Assembly: GCA_047519745.1 (NCBI GenBank)
Contig: JAPVSJ010000021.1
Coordinates: forward strand, 1-64,000
Source of the DNA: VRUE01 sp047519745
Lineage (GTDB): Bacteria; Actinomycetota; Thermoleophilia; Solirubrobacterales; 70-9
Direction of reading: 5' to 3'
Length of the DNA: 64,000 nucleotides
Below, piece after piece: positions 29,848 through 39,459 of the stretch (positions are counted from its first letter, which is position 1; every line of letters starts with the position of its first letter). The position numbers and the translations under genes are program-made. Under the pieces are notes generated by a model. That model saw only the letters and a list, made by a program, of their open reading frames with translations, was not told where the DNA came from and made no database searches.

Positions 29848-30315
29848 GTGAGCCGCCGCGACCAGATCAAGCTGAGCGACGAGGAGCTGCTGGAGCTGCT
29901 CGACGCGGAGCGAATCGCGGTCGTCTCCTCAAACGGGCCGCGCGGCTTCCCCCACTCGATGCCGCTCTGGTTCGTGCCGCGCGAGGGGGAGATTTGGATC
30001 TGGACCTACGCCAAGTCGCAGAAGGTGCGCAACCTCGAACGCGACCCGCGCGCGACGGTCCTGGTCGAGACCGGCCACGAGTACGGCGAGCTCCGCGGCG
30101 CGATGATCGAGGCCGAAGCGGAGCTGCACCGCGACTTCGAGACCGTGATCGGCTTCGCGGAAGAGCTGACCGTTCGCTACGCCGAGGGGATCGACTCGGT
30201 GCAGGGCGACGCCAAGGCGGCGCTCGAAGCGCAGGCGCCGAAGCGGGTGGCGATCCACTTCAAGCCGCTACGCACGGCGACCTGGGACCACCGCAAGCTC
30301 GGCGGGACCTACTGA
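29848..30315 (+). CDS. PPOX-family flavin/F420-dependent enzyme
   Basis: 155 residues from a GTG. A split-barrel pyridoxamine-phosphate-oxidase-like protein: LLDAERIAVVSSNGPRGFPH, SMPLWFVPREGEIWIWTYAK, SQKVRNLERDPRATVLVET, then the C-terminal AIHFKPLRTATWDHRKLGG. This pattern is found in actinobacterial F420- or FMN-dependent oxidoreductases of the PPOX class. The cofactor and substrate cannot be decided. Divergent from the DJ-1 gene and convergent with the PPTase, whose stop lies 5 nt away. Confidence 0.85.
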   Translation: MSRRDQIKLSDEELLELLDAERIAVVSSNGPRGFPHSMPLWFVPREGEIWIWTYAKSQKVRNLERDPRATVLVETGHEYGELRGAMIEAEAELHRDFETVIGFAEELTVRYAEGIDSVQGDAKAALEAQAPKRVAIHFKPLRTATWDHRKLGGTY

Positions 30316-30319
30316 GCGC

Positions 30320-30856
30320 TCAGCCAGGCTCGGCGGCGAAGTGGCGCAGCGGCGGCACCGCGTCGCCCGCGATCGCAATCGCCGCCGCGAAGCCGGGTCC
30401 CGCGTCGAGAGGCGCGACGGCGACCGGAGCGTCCGGCAGCGGCGCCCAGAGGCCGACGCCGTGGCACTTGGCGACCGCCTCCCGCCGCGTCCACTCGGCG
30501 TAGAACTCGGCCGGCTTGTCGCCGATCGCCTGGATGTCGACACCGACCTCCCGTGCCTCGGCGACCGCGACCAGGGCCAGCTCGCCGGAGTGGCTGAGGT
30601 TGAAGCGAAGCGACGCATCCGGGTCGGCGAGCATCGGCTTGCCGCGCTCGCCGAAGCGCAGCTCGACCTTGCCCGGCTCCTGTTCGGTGTAGTGCGCGAG
30701 CACGCTGCGCAGCGCCCAGCGCGAGGCCACCCAGCGCCTGCGTGCCTTGTCGCTGAGCAATTTGACGGCGCGATCGCGCTCCTTGGCCGGCAGGGCTTTG
30801 GCATCGGGCCACTCATCGGAGTCGAGGCGGGCGTGCCAGACGTGCAACGGCTCCAT
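30320..30856 (-). CDS. 4'-phosphopantetheinyl transferase superfamily protein
   Basis: 178 residues, shorter than Sfp (about 220). Motifs: RRRWVASRWALRSVLAHY, KPMLADPDASLRFNLSHSG (the NLSHS loop), VAEAREVGVDIQAIG and WTRREAVAKCHGVGLWA, the WxxKEAxxKA motif with Arg-Glu. The enzyme would transfer the phosphopantetheine arm to acyl, peptidyl or aryl carrier proteins. The magnesium motif usually reads GVDIE, while here a Gln follows the Asp. No carrier protein or synthase is in the window, so it may serve genes elsewhere. Confidence 0.85.
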   Translation of the reverse strand: MEPLHVWHARLDSDEWPDAKALPAKERDRAVKLLSDKARRRWVASRWALRSVLAHYTEQEPGKVELRFGERGKPMLADPDASLRFNLSHSGELALVAVAEAREVGVDIQAIGDKPAEFYAEWTRREAVAKCHGVGLWAPLPDAPVAVAPLDAGPGFAAAIAIAGDAVPPLRHFAAEPG

Positions 30857-30877
30857 CGCTCGGGCGCGTGGCCGTCC

Positions 30878-32146
30878 TCAGGTCGCAGCGCTCTGCGCGG
30901 CAGCGGGCTGGATCCGGTCCGGGTCTCCCTCGGGTCGTCGTTGCCTCACGAGCGCCACCATTGCCAAGCAGGCATCGACGGCGGCGAAGAGGAGGAGGCT
31001 GTTGCGGACGAGCATGATGAACGGCGAGCCGTAGACGTTGAAGGTGGTGCCGTAGGCGCCCATCGCCCCATATGAGCTGGTAGTGACCAGCGCCGCCACG
31101 ATCACCGTCCATGCGGGTCGCTTGAGGGCGCTGGCCTTTGCGGTCAGGACAACCGCCGCGAGGGCCAGCATCCAGATCATGTACTGGGGGCTCAGCACAC
31201 GGCTGGTCACGACGAGCAGCAGGACGACGGTGAAGACGAAATCGCGGCTGACGGCGGGCTCAGCGAGGTCTTCCCGGCCTCGCCGGATACCGCGCGCCCG
31301 TGCCCACCACCAGACCCCCGCCCCGATCAGCGCCGCCAGCGAGAGCCACTTGAGCACGGCGGCGATCGTGTCCGCGGTACCGCTTTCGATCTCCCAGGCC
31401 CGGTAGCGCAGAGCGGTATGCGGTTCCTTCCCCGTCACGTACTGGTCGAGGTGCCAGGGCAGGCTGGCGACCGCTTCGACCTGCAGTCCGCGCCCGTTCT
31501 GTTCTTTGAGGAAGTTGAGTTGGTCGCCTTCGAAGGCGATCGCGGAGATCGCGAAGACGACGGCGATCGCCGCCGCCGCGCCGGCGCAGGCGCGCAGCAG
31601 CTTGCCCCGGTCCCACTCGCCGAAGAGGAGGGCTATCGGCCAGGCCTTGATCATCGCGCCCAGGCCCGCCAGGGCACCGAACCAGGCCGGGCGGCGGTGT
31701 ATTACGACGAGGGCGCCGATCGCGATCACCGCCGGCACCAGGTCGAACCTGAGCACCGGCAGAGCGCGCAGCATCGGCATCGCCAGCAGCCAGACCCAGA
31801 CGCCGGCGTCGCTGCCTTCGCGCTTGCCGAGGGTCGCCAGAAGAACGAGGCCGATCAGGTCGAAGATCAGCATCGTCGCGACGAAGTGGTCGAGGAAGTC
31901 GCCACCGCCGATCCGCGGCAGGACCATCAGCAGCGCCGCGCCTGGGGGGTACTGCCAGGCTTCTTCGTTGGGCAGCATGTGGTGCACGCCGAGCTGTTCG
32001 GACCAGACGCCGAAGATCGAGACGTCTTCGGGCTGGACCCCGGTCGAATCGTTCCAGAACCCGACGTGGCTGAGGATCAGGCCCCGGGTGAGGACCCAGA
32101 CGCCGGCCCAGATCCAGACCTTCCGGTTGGCAAGCACCCCGCGCAT
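30878..32146 (-). CDS. GT87-like polytopic glycosyltransferase
   Basis: 422 residues, about ten membrane helices. The first external loop carries ED in QPEDVSIFGVWSEQL and then WQYPPGAALLMVLPR, matching the DUF2029/GT87 mannosyltransferase family of actinobacteria, which use polyprenyl-phosphate sugar outside the membrane. Later segments (PAWFGALAGLGAMIKAWP, LSPQYMIWMLALAAVVL) are also typical. It would add a hexose to a lipid-linked glycan. It opens the glycan locus and is divergent from a secreted GH-A enzyme. Confidence 0.75.
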   Translation of the reverse strand: MRGVLANRKVWIWAGVWVLTRGLILSHVGFWNDSTGVQPEDVSIFGVWSEQLGVHHMLPNEEAWQYPPGAALLMVLPRIGGGDFLDHFVATMLIFDLIGLVLLATLGKREGSDAGVWVWLLAMPMLRALPVLRFDLVPAVIAIGALVVIHRRPAWFGALAGLGAMIKAWPIALLFGEWDRGKLLRACAGAAAAIAVVFAISAIAFEGDQLNFLKEQNGRGLQVEAVASLPWHLDQYVTGKEPHTALRYRAWEIESGTADTIAAVLKWLSLAALIGAGVWWWARARGIRRGREDLAEPAVSRDFVFTVVLLLVVTSRVLSPQYMIWMLALAAVVLTAKASALKRPAWTVIVAALVTTSSYGAMGAYGTTFNVYGSPFIMLVRNSLLLFAAVDACLAMVALVRQRRPEGDPDRIQPAAAQSAAT

Positions 32147-32220
32147 TGGCCGCCGATCCTAGGCCTTAGTCTTCCGCCGCGACTTCCGTACCCGATCGGG
32201 GTTCAGCCGAGGAGATGAGC

Positions 32221-33351
32221 ATGAGGATGAAGAGAGCTTCGATCGCGATGGCACTCGCGGGACTCGCTGTGGCCGGCATCGCCACAACCGTCTTGCTTTC
32301 GTCCCCGGAAAGGGCCCAGGCCGCGCCCCGCAGCTTCTTCGGGATCGTTCCGCAGGCGCCGATCTCCGAAGAAGACGGGAACTACCTGCGGGCGGCTCGG
32401 ATCGGCAGCATCCGGCTGCCGATCGGCTGGGAAAGCATCCAGCCGACCAAGCGCGGCCCGCTGAACTGGGAAGGAACGGACCGCGAAGTCGCCGACGCGG
32501 TCAACCACGGTCTGACCGTGCTGCCGTTCCTGGCCGGCGTGCCGCGCTGGATCGGGCACAAGACGACCACTCTGCCCGTCGGCAACGCCCGGGCGCGAAG
32601 CGGCTGGACGAACTTCGTCAAGGCCGTCGTCAGTCGCTACGGACCGGGCGGCGACTTCTGGTCCGAACACACTCCGCAGGTGGCCAAGGACGGCATCGTC
32701 GTGCACAGGCCCAGGCCGATCCACGTCTGGCAGATCTGGAACGAGGCCAACTTCTTCTACTTCGCATACCCGGTCTCGCCGGTCCGCTACGCCGAACTGC
32801 TGAAGCTCAGCTACCGCGCGGTCAAGTCGGCCGACCCGAGCGCGCAGATCCTGCTCTCCGGTCTCTTCGGCGAACCCGATCAGACCGGCAAGCTCGGCAT
32901 GGACGCGAGCGAGTTCCTCCAACAGCTCTACGAAGTGCCAGGCATCAAGCACTATTTCGACGCGGTCGCCCTGCACCCCTATGCGTTCCACGTCGAAGAC
33001 CTCGAACGGATGGTCGAGCAGATGCGCGAAGTGGAGCTGGCGAACCACGATCCCGGGGCCGGCCTCTACATCACCGAGATGGGCTGGGGCTCGCAGAACG
33101 ACCCCGATCTTGTCGCTTTCGAGCAGGGCCCGCAGGGGCAGGCGCGCGAACTGCGGGCCGCATACGGCTACCTGCTGCGTAACCGCCGCCGACTCAACCT
33201 CAAGGCTGCCTTCTGGTTCACCTGGAAGGACTCGCGCTACTTCTGCAACTTCTGCGACTCGGTTGGTCTATTCCGCGAATCGGATCGCTACCTGGCCAAG
33301 CCGGCCTGGTACGCCCTGGTCGACATCACCGGTGGCCGCCCGCGGCCGTAG
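32221..33351 (+). CDS. Secreted clan GH-A glycoside hydrolase-like protein (copy 1)
   Basis: About 376 residues; ATGs at 32215, 32221 and 32227 are possible, and GAGGAG lies best before the second. After a signal peptide (ASIAMALAGLAVAGIATTVL), a TIM barrel carries the two clan GH-A glutamates: HVWQIWNEANFFYF (acid/base after strand 4) and LYITEMGWGSQNDP (nucleophile after strand 7). A conserved C-terminus FWFTWKD...CNFCDSVGL ends the barrel. It is a paralogue of the gene at 56348; both flank the glycan cluster. It may cleave or remodel the exported polymer. Substrate unknown. Confidence 0.8.
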   Translation: MRMKRASIAMALAGLAVAGIATTVLLSSPERAQAAPRSFFGIVPQAPISEEDGNYLRAARIGSIRLPIGWESIQPTKRGPLNWEGTDREVADAVNHGLTVLPFLAGVPRWIGHKTTTLPVGNARARSGWTNFVKAVVSRYGPGGDFWSEHTPQVAKDGIVVHRPRPIHVWQIWNEANFFYFAYPVSPVRYAELLKLSYRAVKSADPSAQILLSGLFGEPDQTGKLGMDASEFLQQLYEVPGIKHYFDAVALHPYAFHVEDLERMVEQMREVELANHDPGAGLYITEMGWGSQNDPDLVAFEQGPQGQARELRAAYGYLLRNRRRLNLKAAFWFTWKDSRYFCNFCDSVGLFRESDRYLAKPAWYALVDITGGRPRP

Positions 33352-33373
33352 GGCCGCCCGCCTACGCAGCAAA

Positions 33374-33379
33374 TAGCAT
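33374..33379 (+). promoter_or_regulatory. Putative -10 element of a leaderless transcript for the GT2 operon
   Basis: TAGCAT lies 7 nt before the ATG at 33387. Confidence 0.4.
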
Positions 33380-33386
33380 CCCGCCG

Positions 33387-34121
33387 ATGTCGCAGCGCGC
33401 ACCACAGGGGCCGGCCTGGCTCGTCCTACCGACCTACAACGAGGCGAGCAACATCGAGGCCTTCGTCGGGGCGGTCCTGACGAAGCTCCCGGCATCGGCG
33501 CGGGTGCTGGTCGTCGACGACAACTCGCCCGACGGGACCGGTGAGATCGCCGACCGCCTCGCCGCGGAGCACGAGGCGGTGAGGGTGCTGCACAGACCTC
33601 ACAAGGAAGGCCTCGGCCCCGCCTACATCGCCGGCTTCCGCCGCGCTCTGGCCGAGGGCGCGGGGCTGGTGCTCGAGATGGACTCCGACTTCTCTCACGA
33701 TCCGGCCTACCTGCCGCGGTTGCTCGAGGCGGGCGAGCGGGCCGACCTGGCGATCGGCTCGCGCTACGTCGAGGGGGGCGGCGTCAGCGACTGGAGCCCG
33801 CTGCGGCGCGCGATCAGCCGCGGCGGCAGCAGCTACGCCCGCTTGGTGCTCGGGGTCCGCGTGCACGACCTGACCGGTGGCTTCAAGTGCTTCCGCCGCG
33901 AGGTGCTCGAGGCGATCGACCTCGACTCGATCCGCTCACGCGGCTATGCCTTCCAGATCGAGATGACCTACCGCGCGATCCAGCGTGGCTTCGAGGTCGT
34001 CGAGGTGCCGATCGTCTTCCGGGACCGGCAGGCGGGCAGCTCGAAGATGGACCGCTCGATCGTGGCCGAGGCTGTCTGGCGGGTTCCCCTGCTGCGCTTC
34101 GGGGGGCAATCGCGGCGATGA
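33387..34121 (+). CDS. Polyprenyl-phosphate mannosyltransferase (DPM1/Ppm1-like GT2)
   Basis: 244 residues without membrane helices. GT-A motifs: WLVLPTYNEASNIEAFVGAV, VLVVDDNSPDGTGEIADRL, LVLEMDSDFSHDPAYLPRL (the DSD metal motif), IGSRYVEGGGVSDWSPLRR, and DLTGGFKCFRREVLEAIDL. This is the dolichol/polyprenol-phosphate mannose synthase pattern, making the lipid-linked sugar that GT-C membrane enzymes use. It is the first gene of a tight operon with two such membrane proteins (4-nt and 1-nt overlaps), so it should supply their donor. Confidence 0.88.
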   Translation: MSQRAPQGPAWLVLPTYNEASNIEAFVGAVLTKLPASARVLVVDDNSPDGTGEIADRLAAEHEAVRVLHRPHKEGLGPAYIAGFRRALAEGAGLVLEMDSDFSHDPAYLPRLLEAGERADLAIGSRYVEGGGVSDWSPLRRAISRGGSSYARLVLGVRVHDLTGGFKCFRREVLEAIDLDSIRSRGYAFQIEMTYRAIQRGFEVVEVPIVFRDRQAGSSKMDRSIVAEAVWRVPLLRFGGQSRR

Positions 34122-36064
34122 CAGAGCCGCCATCGCCCCAGGCACGGGGCGGCTCGCTGTGGGCGGAAACCACAGCCGATCCGACCGTGCGCGCAATCGT
34201 CCTCTACGCGCTGGTCGCGCTCGGTGCCGCTGTCGCCGCCTACGCGACGATCTTCGCCGGCTTCGCCAGTTATGACGACGAGGGCACGGTGCTCGTCACC
34301 CTCAATGCCTTCGCCCACGGCCACCCCCTCTACACCGACGTCTTCTCCCCCTACGGACCGTTCTTCTTCGAGTTCTTCGGTGGCCTGGCGTCGCTCAGCG
34401 GGCACGCCTTCACCACCGACGGCAGTCGCACCGTCGTAATCGTCGTCTGGATCGCGACCAGCTTCGTCCTCGGCCTCGCCTGCCAGCGGCTCACCGGGCG
34501 GCTCGCGCTCGGGCTCGCCGGGATGGTTGCCGCCTTCGCCGCCCTCTACGCGCTCTTCCCCGAGCCGATGTCGCCGCACGGACTGCTCGTCCTGCTCCTT
34601 TCCTGCTTCGTTCTCGTCGCTGTGCACAGCCCGGGTCGTCGTCCGGCCCTGCTCGGCGCCCTCGCCGGGGCGCTGTTGGCGGCGGCGCTGATGACGAAGA
34701 TCAACTTCGGCGCCTACGCGATCGCCGCGGTCGTCCTCGCCGCGGCGCTGACGGTCGAGCCGATCGACCGCCGTCCCTGGCTGCGCTGGCTGCTGATCGT
34801 CGCTTTCCTCGCGATGCCCACCGTGGTCATGTCCTCCGATCTGCACGAGAGCTGGGTGCGCTCCTTCATCGCCCTGGAGCTGCTCGGCGGCGGCGCGATC
34901 GTCGCCGCCGCCTGGCCGGGTCGGCCACGGCGCGGGGAAGAGCAGGGAGCGCTGGCCAAGTGGCTACTCGCCGCCCTCGCCGGTGGCGTTGCTGCGGTCG
35001 TCGCGATCCTGCTCACGATCCTGCTCGACGGGACCAGCGTCTCGGATCTCTACGACGGCCTGATCGTGCAACCGCTCAACGTCCGCAACGTCGACCCCGG
35101 ACCCTTCGAAACCCCGGCGCAGGCGATCGACTGGGGCGTGGCGGCGCTCGCCGCCGCGGTGCTGGTCACCAAGCTGCGCTCCTGGGCTTCGGGCAAGCCC
35201 GCCCCCTGGCCGGGCCTTTTGCGCGCTGTCGCCGGCCTGGCGATCTGGTTCACGATCGCCAAACAGGCGCCGTTTGGCCTCAACCCAAGCGCCAACGTCG
35301 ACGTGCTGCCGATGCTGCTTGCCTGGGTCGCAGCGGTGCCGCCGCTGGGCGATCCCGAGCCCCCCTTCAAGCGCTTCCTGCGGGTCCTCCTGCCGGCCGT
35401 CGCGGTGGCCGGCGTGCTCGGTGCCTACCCGGTGCCGGGCGCACAGGTCGGGGTCGCCTCGCTGATGTTCGTCCCGGTCGGTGCGCTCTGCTTCGCCGAC
35501 GCGCTCGCCTCGCTGCGCGCCTGGAGCGCCACCCGCGGCGAGCTCGGGCTCGCCTGCTTCGGTGCTGCCGCGACCGTGGTGACGGTGGCCCTCGCCGGGA
35601 TGCTGGCGCTCGGCCAGGTCTTCCTGCCGGCGATCACCAGCACGATCGAATACCGCGAAAAGACGCCACTGCCCTTCCCCGGTGCCGGCCAGGTGCGATT
35701 GACGCCCGAAGAGGTCGAAGAATACGAAGGCGTCGTCGACTTCATCGAACGCAACCGCTGCACCAGCTTCGTCGGCTACCCGAACATCGACAGCATCTAC
35801 CTCTGGACCGGGATCGAAGCGCCCAGGCCGTACGCGCCCGGCGCCTGGGTCACGGCGCTCGACGAGAAGGGGCAGAACCGCGTCCTGCGCCAGGTCCGCT
35901 CCTCGGCGCGGCCCTGCGCCTTCCGCAACGAATCCGTCGCCGGCGCCTGGCTGCAGGGCAGGCCCGCGCCCGATACGCCGCTCGTCCACTACATCTTCGA
36001 AGACTTCGAAGAAGTCGAAGGCTCCGGCAACTTCAGCCTGCTGCTGCCCAAGAAAGGATCCTGA
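34118..36064 (+). CDS. Polytopic membrane glycosyltransferase-like protein (GT-C fold)
   Basis: 648 residues from the ATG overlapping the previous stop (ATGA). About twelve membrane helices. The first periplasmic loop has an acidic motif (FASYDDEGTVLVTLNAFA, then GHPLYTDVFSPYGPFFF), as in the ArnT/PMT-type GT-C enzymes. The C-terminal 150 residues form a soluble domain (VDFIERNRCTSFVGYPNIDS, then LIHYIF-like end). It would transfer a sugar from polyprenyl phosphate to an external acceptor. The middle gene of the DPM1 operon. Confidence 0.72.
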   Translation: MTEPPSPQARGGSLWAETTADPTVRAIVLYALVALGAAVAAYATIFAGFASYDDEGTVLVTLNAFAHGHPLYTDVFSPYGPFFFEFFGGLASLSGHAFTTDGSRTVVIVVWIATSFVLGLACQRLTGRLALGLAGMVAAFAALYALFPEPMSPHGLLVLLLSCFVLVAVHSPGRRPALLGALAGALLAAALMTKINFGAYAIAAVVLAAALTVEPIDRRPWLRWLLIVAFLAMPTVVMSSDLHESWVRSFIALELLGGGAIVAAAWPGRPRRGEEQGALAKWLLAALAGGVAAVVAILLTILLDGTSVSDLYDGLIVQPLNVRNVDPGPFETPAQAIDWGVAALAAAVLVTKLRSWASGKPAPWPGLLRAVAGLAIWFTIAKQAPFGLNPSANVDVLPMLLAWVAAVPPLGDPEPPFKRFLRVLLPAVAVAGVLGAYPVPGAQVGVASLMFVPVGALCFADALASLRAWSATRGELGLACFGAAATVVTVALAGMLALGQVFLPAITSTIEYREKTPLPFPGAGQVRLTPEEVEEYEGVVDFIERNRCTSFVGYPNIDSIYLWTGIEAPRPYAPGAWVTALDEKGQNRVLRQVRSSARPCAFRNESVAGAWLQGRPAPDTPLVHYIFEDFEEVEGSGNFSLLLPKKGS

Positions 36065-37752
36065 TGGACCGCATCCGCAAGCTCGACGAGCGCCGCGTGG
36101 CCTGGGCATTGCTCGGCATCGCCATGGCGATCTCGGCTACCTGGCTGATGATCGCCGGCAAGGACATGACCTTCTCGGGCGATGACGTCTTCTACTACGC
36201 CCGGCTGGTCACCAAGAACGGCGTCACCCAGCAGATGGGCGGGCTCGAATACTTTCTCGCGCCCCACAACAGTCACCTGCAGCTGCTGCCCAAACTGATG
36301 TACCGGGGCATCTTCCTGACGATCGGCGCCGACTACACCGTCTTCCGTGCGATTGAGGTCGCCGCCGTGTTCATCAGCGTGCTTCTCTTCTTTATCCTCG
36401 CCCGTCGCCGGGTGCGGCCGTACGCCGCGCTGATCCCCTGTGTGTTGCTGCTCTTCTTCGGCTACGGCGAGCAGACCCTCCTCTGGGCCTTCAGCATCCA
36501 TACCGTCGGCGCGCTCGTTTTCGGCCTCGCCGCCCTGCTGGCGCTCGAACGCGGCGACCGCCGCGGCGATGCGCTCGCCTGCGCCCTGCTCGTCCTCGCG
36601 GTCTGCACTGTCGAGCTCGGCGTCGCCTTCACGATCGGCGTGGCGGTCTCGGTGCTCCTGCGCGGCGACCGTTGGCGGCGGATCTGGATCGTAGCCGTGC
36701 CGCTGGCCATCTGGGGCGCCTGGTGGCTGTGGTCGCAGAAGTTCGGCCAGTCCGAAGTCGACCTGGTCCACGTCTACCTGATCCCGTACGACTTCACCGG
36801 CCTGCTCACGGCCACGGTCGGCTCGATGTTCGGCGTCAACCCGACCGGGCCCGACGTCACGCCGTTCCTGACCGAACTGACGCCCTGGGGGGCGATTCTC
36901 GGCGCGGTCGGCGTCTTCGGGCTCGGCTATCGGATCAAGCGGGGCTCTGTGCCGACTGGACTGTGGATAGTGCTCGCCGCGCTGCTCGCCTACTGGCTGA
37001 TGATCACCCTGGCCGACCGACCGCCGGATTCGCCGCGCTACCTCTTCGTCAGCGCGATGGCGATCCTCTTGATCGCCGCCGCCGGCCTACGCGGCACGCG
37101 GCTGACGACGGCGATGCTGATCGGCGCCGCTTGCGTCGTCGCTTTCGCGATCCCGCCGAACATCTCCAAGTTCTACGACTCGCGCATCTCCTCGGTCGTC
37201 GATGCGGAGAACACCCGCACCGAGTACGCGATGCTGGAACTCGCCCGCCCACACGTCCACAGCGACTACTTCCCGGCCACCGACGAAAACGTCGGCAACG
37301 TCGGCGGCGGCGTCTTCGTGCCCCTCTCGGCCGACACCTACTTTCAGGCCGCCGACGAATTCGGCGGCATCGGTTACCCGCTGTCGCGGATTCCGGAGCT
37401 AGACCTGACCCGCCGCCAGATCGCCGACGCGACGCTGGTCGGCGCGCTGGAATTGAAACTGCGCCCGAGCTCGGCCCCTGCCGATCCCACCGCCTGCCCG
37501 TCCTCGCGCGACGGTAGCCCCGGCAACAGCGTCTTCTTCTACATCGAACCCGGCGGCGTTCTGCTCGGCTCACTGGCCAAGCGGCCGGTCGACGTGACCT
37601 TCGGCCGCTTTGGCACTGGTGGCCCTGGCGTCGCCCTGGGCAAGCTCGCCCCCGGCGAGTGGGCAAACCTGAAGATCCCCCACGACGAAGCGCCCGAGCG
37701 CTGGTGGGTCACCGTCGACGGCCCGGTCTACGCCTGCCCGCCGACCGGATAG
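36064..37752 (+). CDS. Polytopic membrane protein, GT-C-like (paralogue A)
   Basis: 562 residues; the ATG shares one nucleotide with the previous stop. A first helix is followed by the acidic motif MTFSGDDVFYYARLV and LAPHNSHLQLLPKLMYRG. Then come about ten helices, including LLLFFGYGEQTLLWAFSIHT and WWLWSQKFGQSEVDLVHVY, and a soluble C-terminal domain of about 180 residues. The same order of motifs occurs in the genes ending at 37759 and 42389, so the locus has three members of one family. I know no assigned function; a sugar transferase using a lipid donor is the best inference. Confidence 0.7.
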   Translation: MDRIRKLDERRVAWALLGIAMAISATWLMIAGKDMTFSGDDVFYYARLVTKNGVTQQMGGLEYFLAPHNSHLQLLPKLMYRGIFLTIGADYTVFRAIEVAAVFISVLLFFILARRRVRPYAALIPCVLLLFFGYGEQTLLWAFSIHTVGALVFGLAALLALERGDRRGDALACALLVLAVCTVELGVAFTIGVAVSVLLRGDRWRRIWIVAVPLAIWGAWWLWSQKFGQSEVDLVHVYLIPYDFTGLLTATVGSMFGVNPTGPDVTPFLTELTPWGAILGAVGVFGLGYRIKRGSVPTGLWIVLAALLAYWLMITLADRPPDSPRYLFVSAMAILLIAAAGLRGTRLTTAMLIGAACVVAFAIPPNISKFYDSRISSVVDAENTRTEYAMLELARPHVHSDYFPATDENVGNVGGGVFVPLSADTYFQAADEFGGIGYPLSRIPELDLTRRQIADATLVGALELKLRPSSAPADPTACPSSRDGSPGNSVFFYIEPGGVLLGSLAKRPVDVTFGRFGTGGPGVALGKLAPGEWANLKIPHDEAPERWWVTVDGPVYACPPTG

Positions 37753-37758
37753 CGCTCG

Positions 37759-39459
37759 CTACCCGGCTGAGCCGCAGGCGATGACGCTGTGGTCGACCGT
37801 GACGCGCCACGGGTCCGGCGCTTCGTCGGTCGGGATCGTGAGCCTGGTCCATCGACGCGGCTGCATGTAGTCGATGCCGATGCCGCGGGGATCGGCGAAG
37901 CGGGCCAGCCAGAGGCCCGTCCGCTCGCTGCCCTGCGGGCGCAGCAACGTCTCCCCGATGGGGATCGTGAAGGTCGCCGATTCCGCGCCGGCTGGGACCT
38001 CGATCGAGCGGCAGCGGGCTCGCTTGCCCGGCGGTGAGGCGGGTTCGGCGGCAATGCCGAGAGCCCCGACCAGGGAGGCGTCGGCGATCAGGCGCAGTTC
38101 CTCGCTTGCCGTGCGCACCTCGTCGAGCGAGTCGGCGATCGAGCCGTTGTGGGCCGCGGCGTCGAGGTAGGCCCCAGCCGGAATGCCGATGTAGAGGCCG
38201 CCGCCCAGTTCGGCGACCCGCGGGTCGCCGGTGACGATGTAGTCGGGGTCGACGTGCGCCCGCGCCAGTTCGAGCATCGCGAACTCGGCGGCGCTGACCG
38301 GCGGGTCGTGGTGGAGGGTGTCGGCGGCGCGGCCCTTGGTCAGCTCGACGATGTTCGCCGGCAGGGCGACGAGTGCCAGCACCAGCAGGAGGATCGCGGC
38401 CGCGCCGGGCAGCCGCCGCCGCGCCGTGTCGGCCGCGACCAACACGATCAGGACGGCGGCGACGAGGATGTAGCGGGTCGCTTCGGCTGGCCGCGCGGCG
38501 AGGGCGAGCAGCACCCAGTAGGAGCCGAGCACGAACAGCCAGATCCAGATCGTGCGCGGCAGCGAGCGGCCCCAGAGGCGGACCAGGAGGGCGACGCCCG
38601 CGGCCACGGCGAGCGCCCGGCCGAACCAGGTGACGCTGCCGATGTAGGAGCCGGGCTGGATCGGGTTGGTGCCGGTCAGCGAGCCGAGCGCCGCCGCCGC
38701 GCCGTGCATCGCCGTTTCCGGGATGCGGTGGAGGTCGCCGGCGTGGGTTTCGCTCTGTCCGAACTTGCGCGCCCACACGTACCAGGCGGCGTAGAGGACG
38801 AGCGGCACGGCGACGATCCAGGCGCGGCGCAGGGCATCCCGGCGGCGCGAGATCGCCAGCCAGACGGCGATCCCGACGGCGAAGGACAGTCCCAGCTCGA
38901 TCATCGCCACCGAGGCGAGCAGCAGCAGGCAGGCGAGCACGTCGCCACGGCGGTCTTCACGCTGGATCGCCAGCACCGCGCCGAGGCCCGCCGCGAGCGA
39001 GGCGGCCGTGTTGAAGTCGAGCGGCCAGAGCAGCTGCTCACGGGCGAAGCCGAGGAAGAGAAGGACGATGCAGGGCGCCAGCGCCGCGGCGTTTCCGACC
39101 CGCCGCCGTGCCAGCTCGAAGACGAGCCCGGCGACCGTCCAGAGGACGAAGATGTTGATCAGCACGAAGGCCGTGTAGTGGGCGCCTATCGTCGCGAAGA
39201 CCAGCTCGTAGACGAAGCGCCCGCCGAGCGGCAGGTGGCCGTTGAAGGGGGCGAGCAGGTATTCGGGGTTGAAGGCCGAGTAGTGGACGAGCTGGCCCTT
39301 CATGTCGGCGACGCGGCCGTAGTAGAAGAGTTCGTCGATCGCGAAGCCCTGGCCGTGAGAGGCGTGGAGGATCAGCCCGCCCGAGCAGAGCATCGCCACG
39401 CCGAGGACGGCCCAGGCGATGCGTCGGTCCCGCAGCGCCTCGACGCCGCGGCCGATCAA
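37759..39459 (-). CDS. Polytopic membrane protein, GT-C-like (paralogue B)
   Basis: 566 residues. The frame is open 131 codons further upstream, but that is shadow of the GT2 gene. The TTG overlaps the GT2 stop as TTGA. Motifs match paralogue A: FAIDELFYYGRVADMKG, LAPFNGHLPLGGRFVYE, LLFLGFAREQLLWPLDFNT and WYVWARKFGQSETHAGDL; the C-terminal soluble domain is also shared. It is the third gene of a minus-strand operon with an epimerase and a GT2, and convergent with paralogue A with 6 nt between the stops. Confidence 0.7.
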   Translation of the reverse strand: MIGRGVEALRDRRIAWAVLGVAMLCSGGLILHASHGQGFAIDELFYYGRVADMKGQLVHYSAFNPEYLLAPFNGHLPLGGRFVYELVFATIGAHYTAFVLINIFVLWTVAGLVFELARRRVGNAAALAPCIVLLFLGFAREQLLWPLDFNTAASLAAGLGAVLAIQREDRRGDVLACLLLLASVAMIELGLSFAVGIAVWLAISRRRDALRRAWIVAVPLVLYAAWYVWARKFGQSETHAGDLHRIPETAMHGAAAALGSLTGTNPIQPGSYIGSVTWFGRALAVAAGVALLVRLWGRSLPRTIWIWLFVLGSYWVLLALAARPAEATRYILVAAVLIVLVAADTARRRLPGAAAILLLVLALVALPANIVELTKGRAADTLHHDPPVSAAEFAMLELARAHVDPDYIVTGDPRVAELGGGLYIGIPAGAYLDAAAHNGSIADSLDEVRTASEELRLIADASLVGALGIAAEPASPPGKRARCRSIEVPAGAESATFTIPIGETLLRPQGSERTGLWLARFADPRGIGIDYMQPRRWTRLTIPTDEAPDPWRVTVDHSVIACGSAG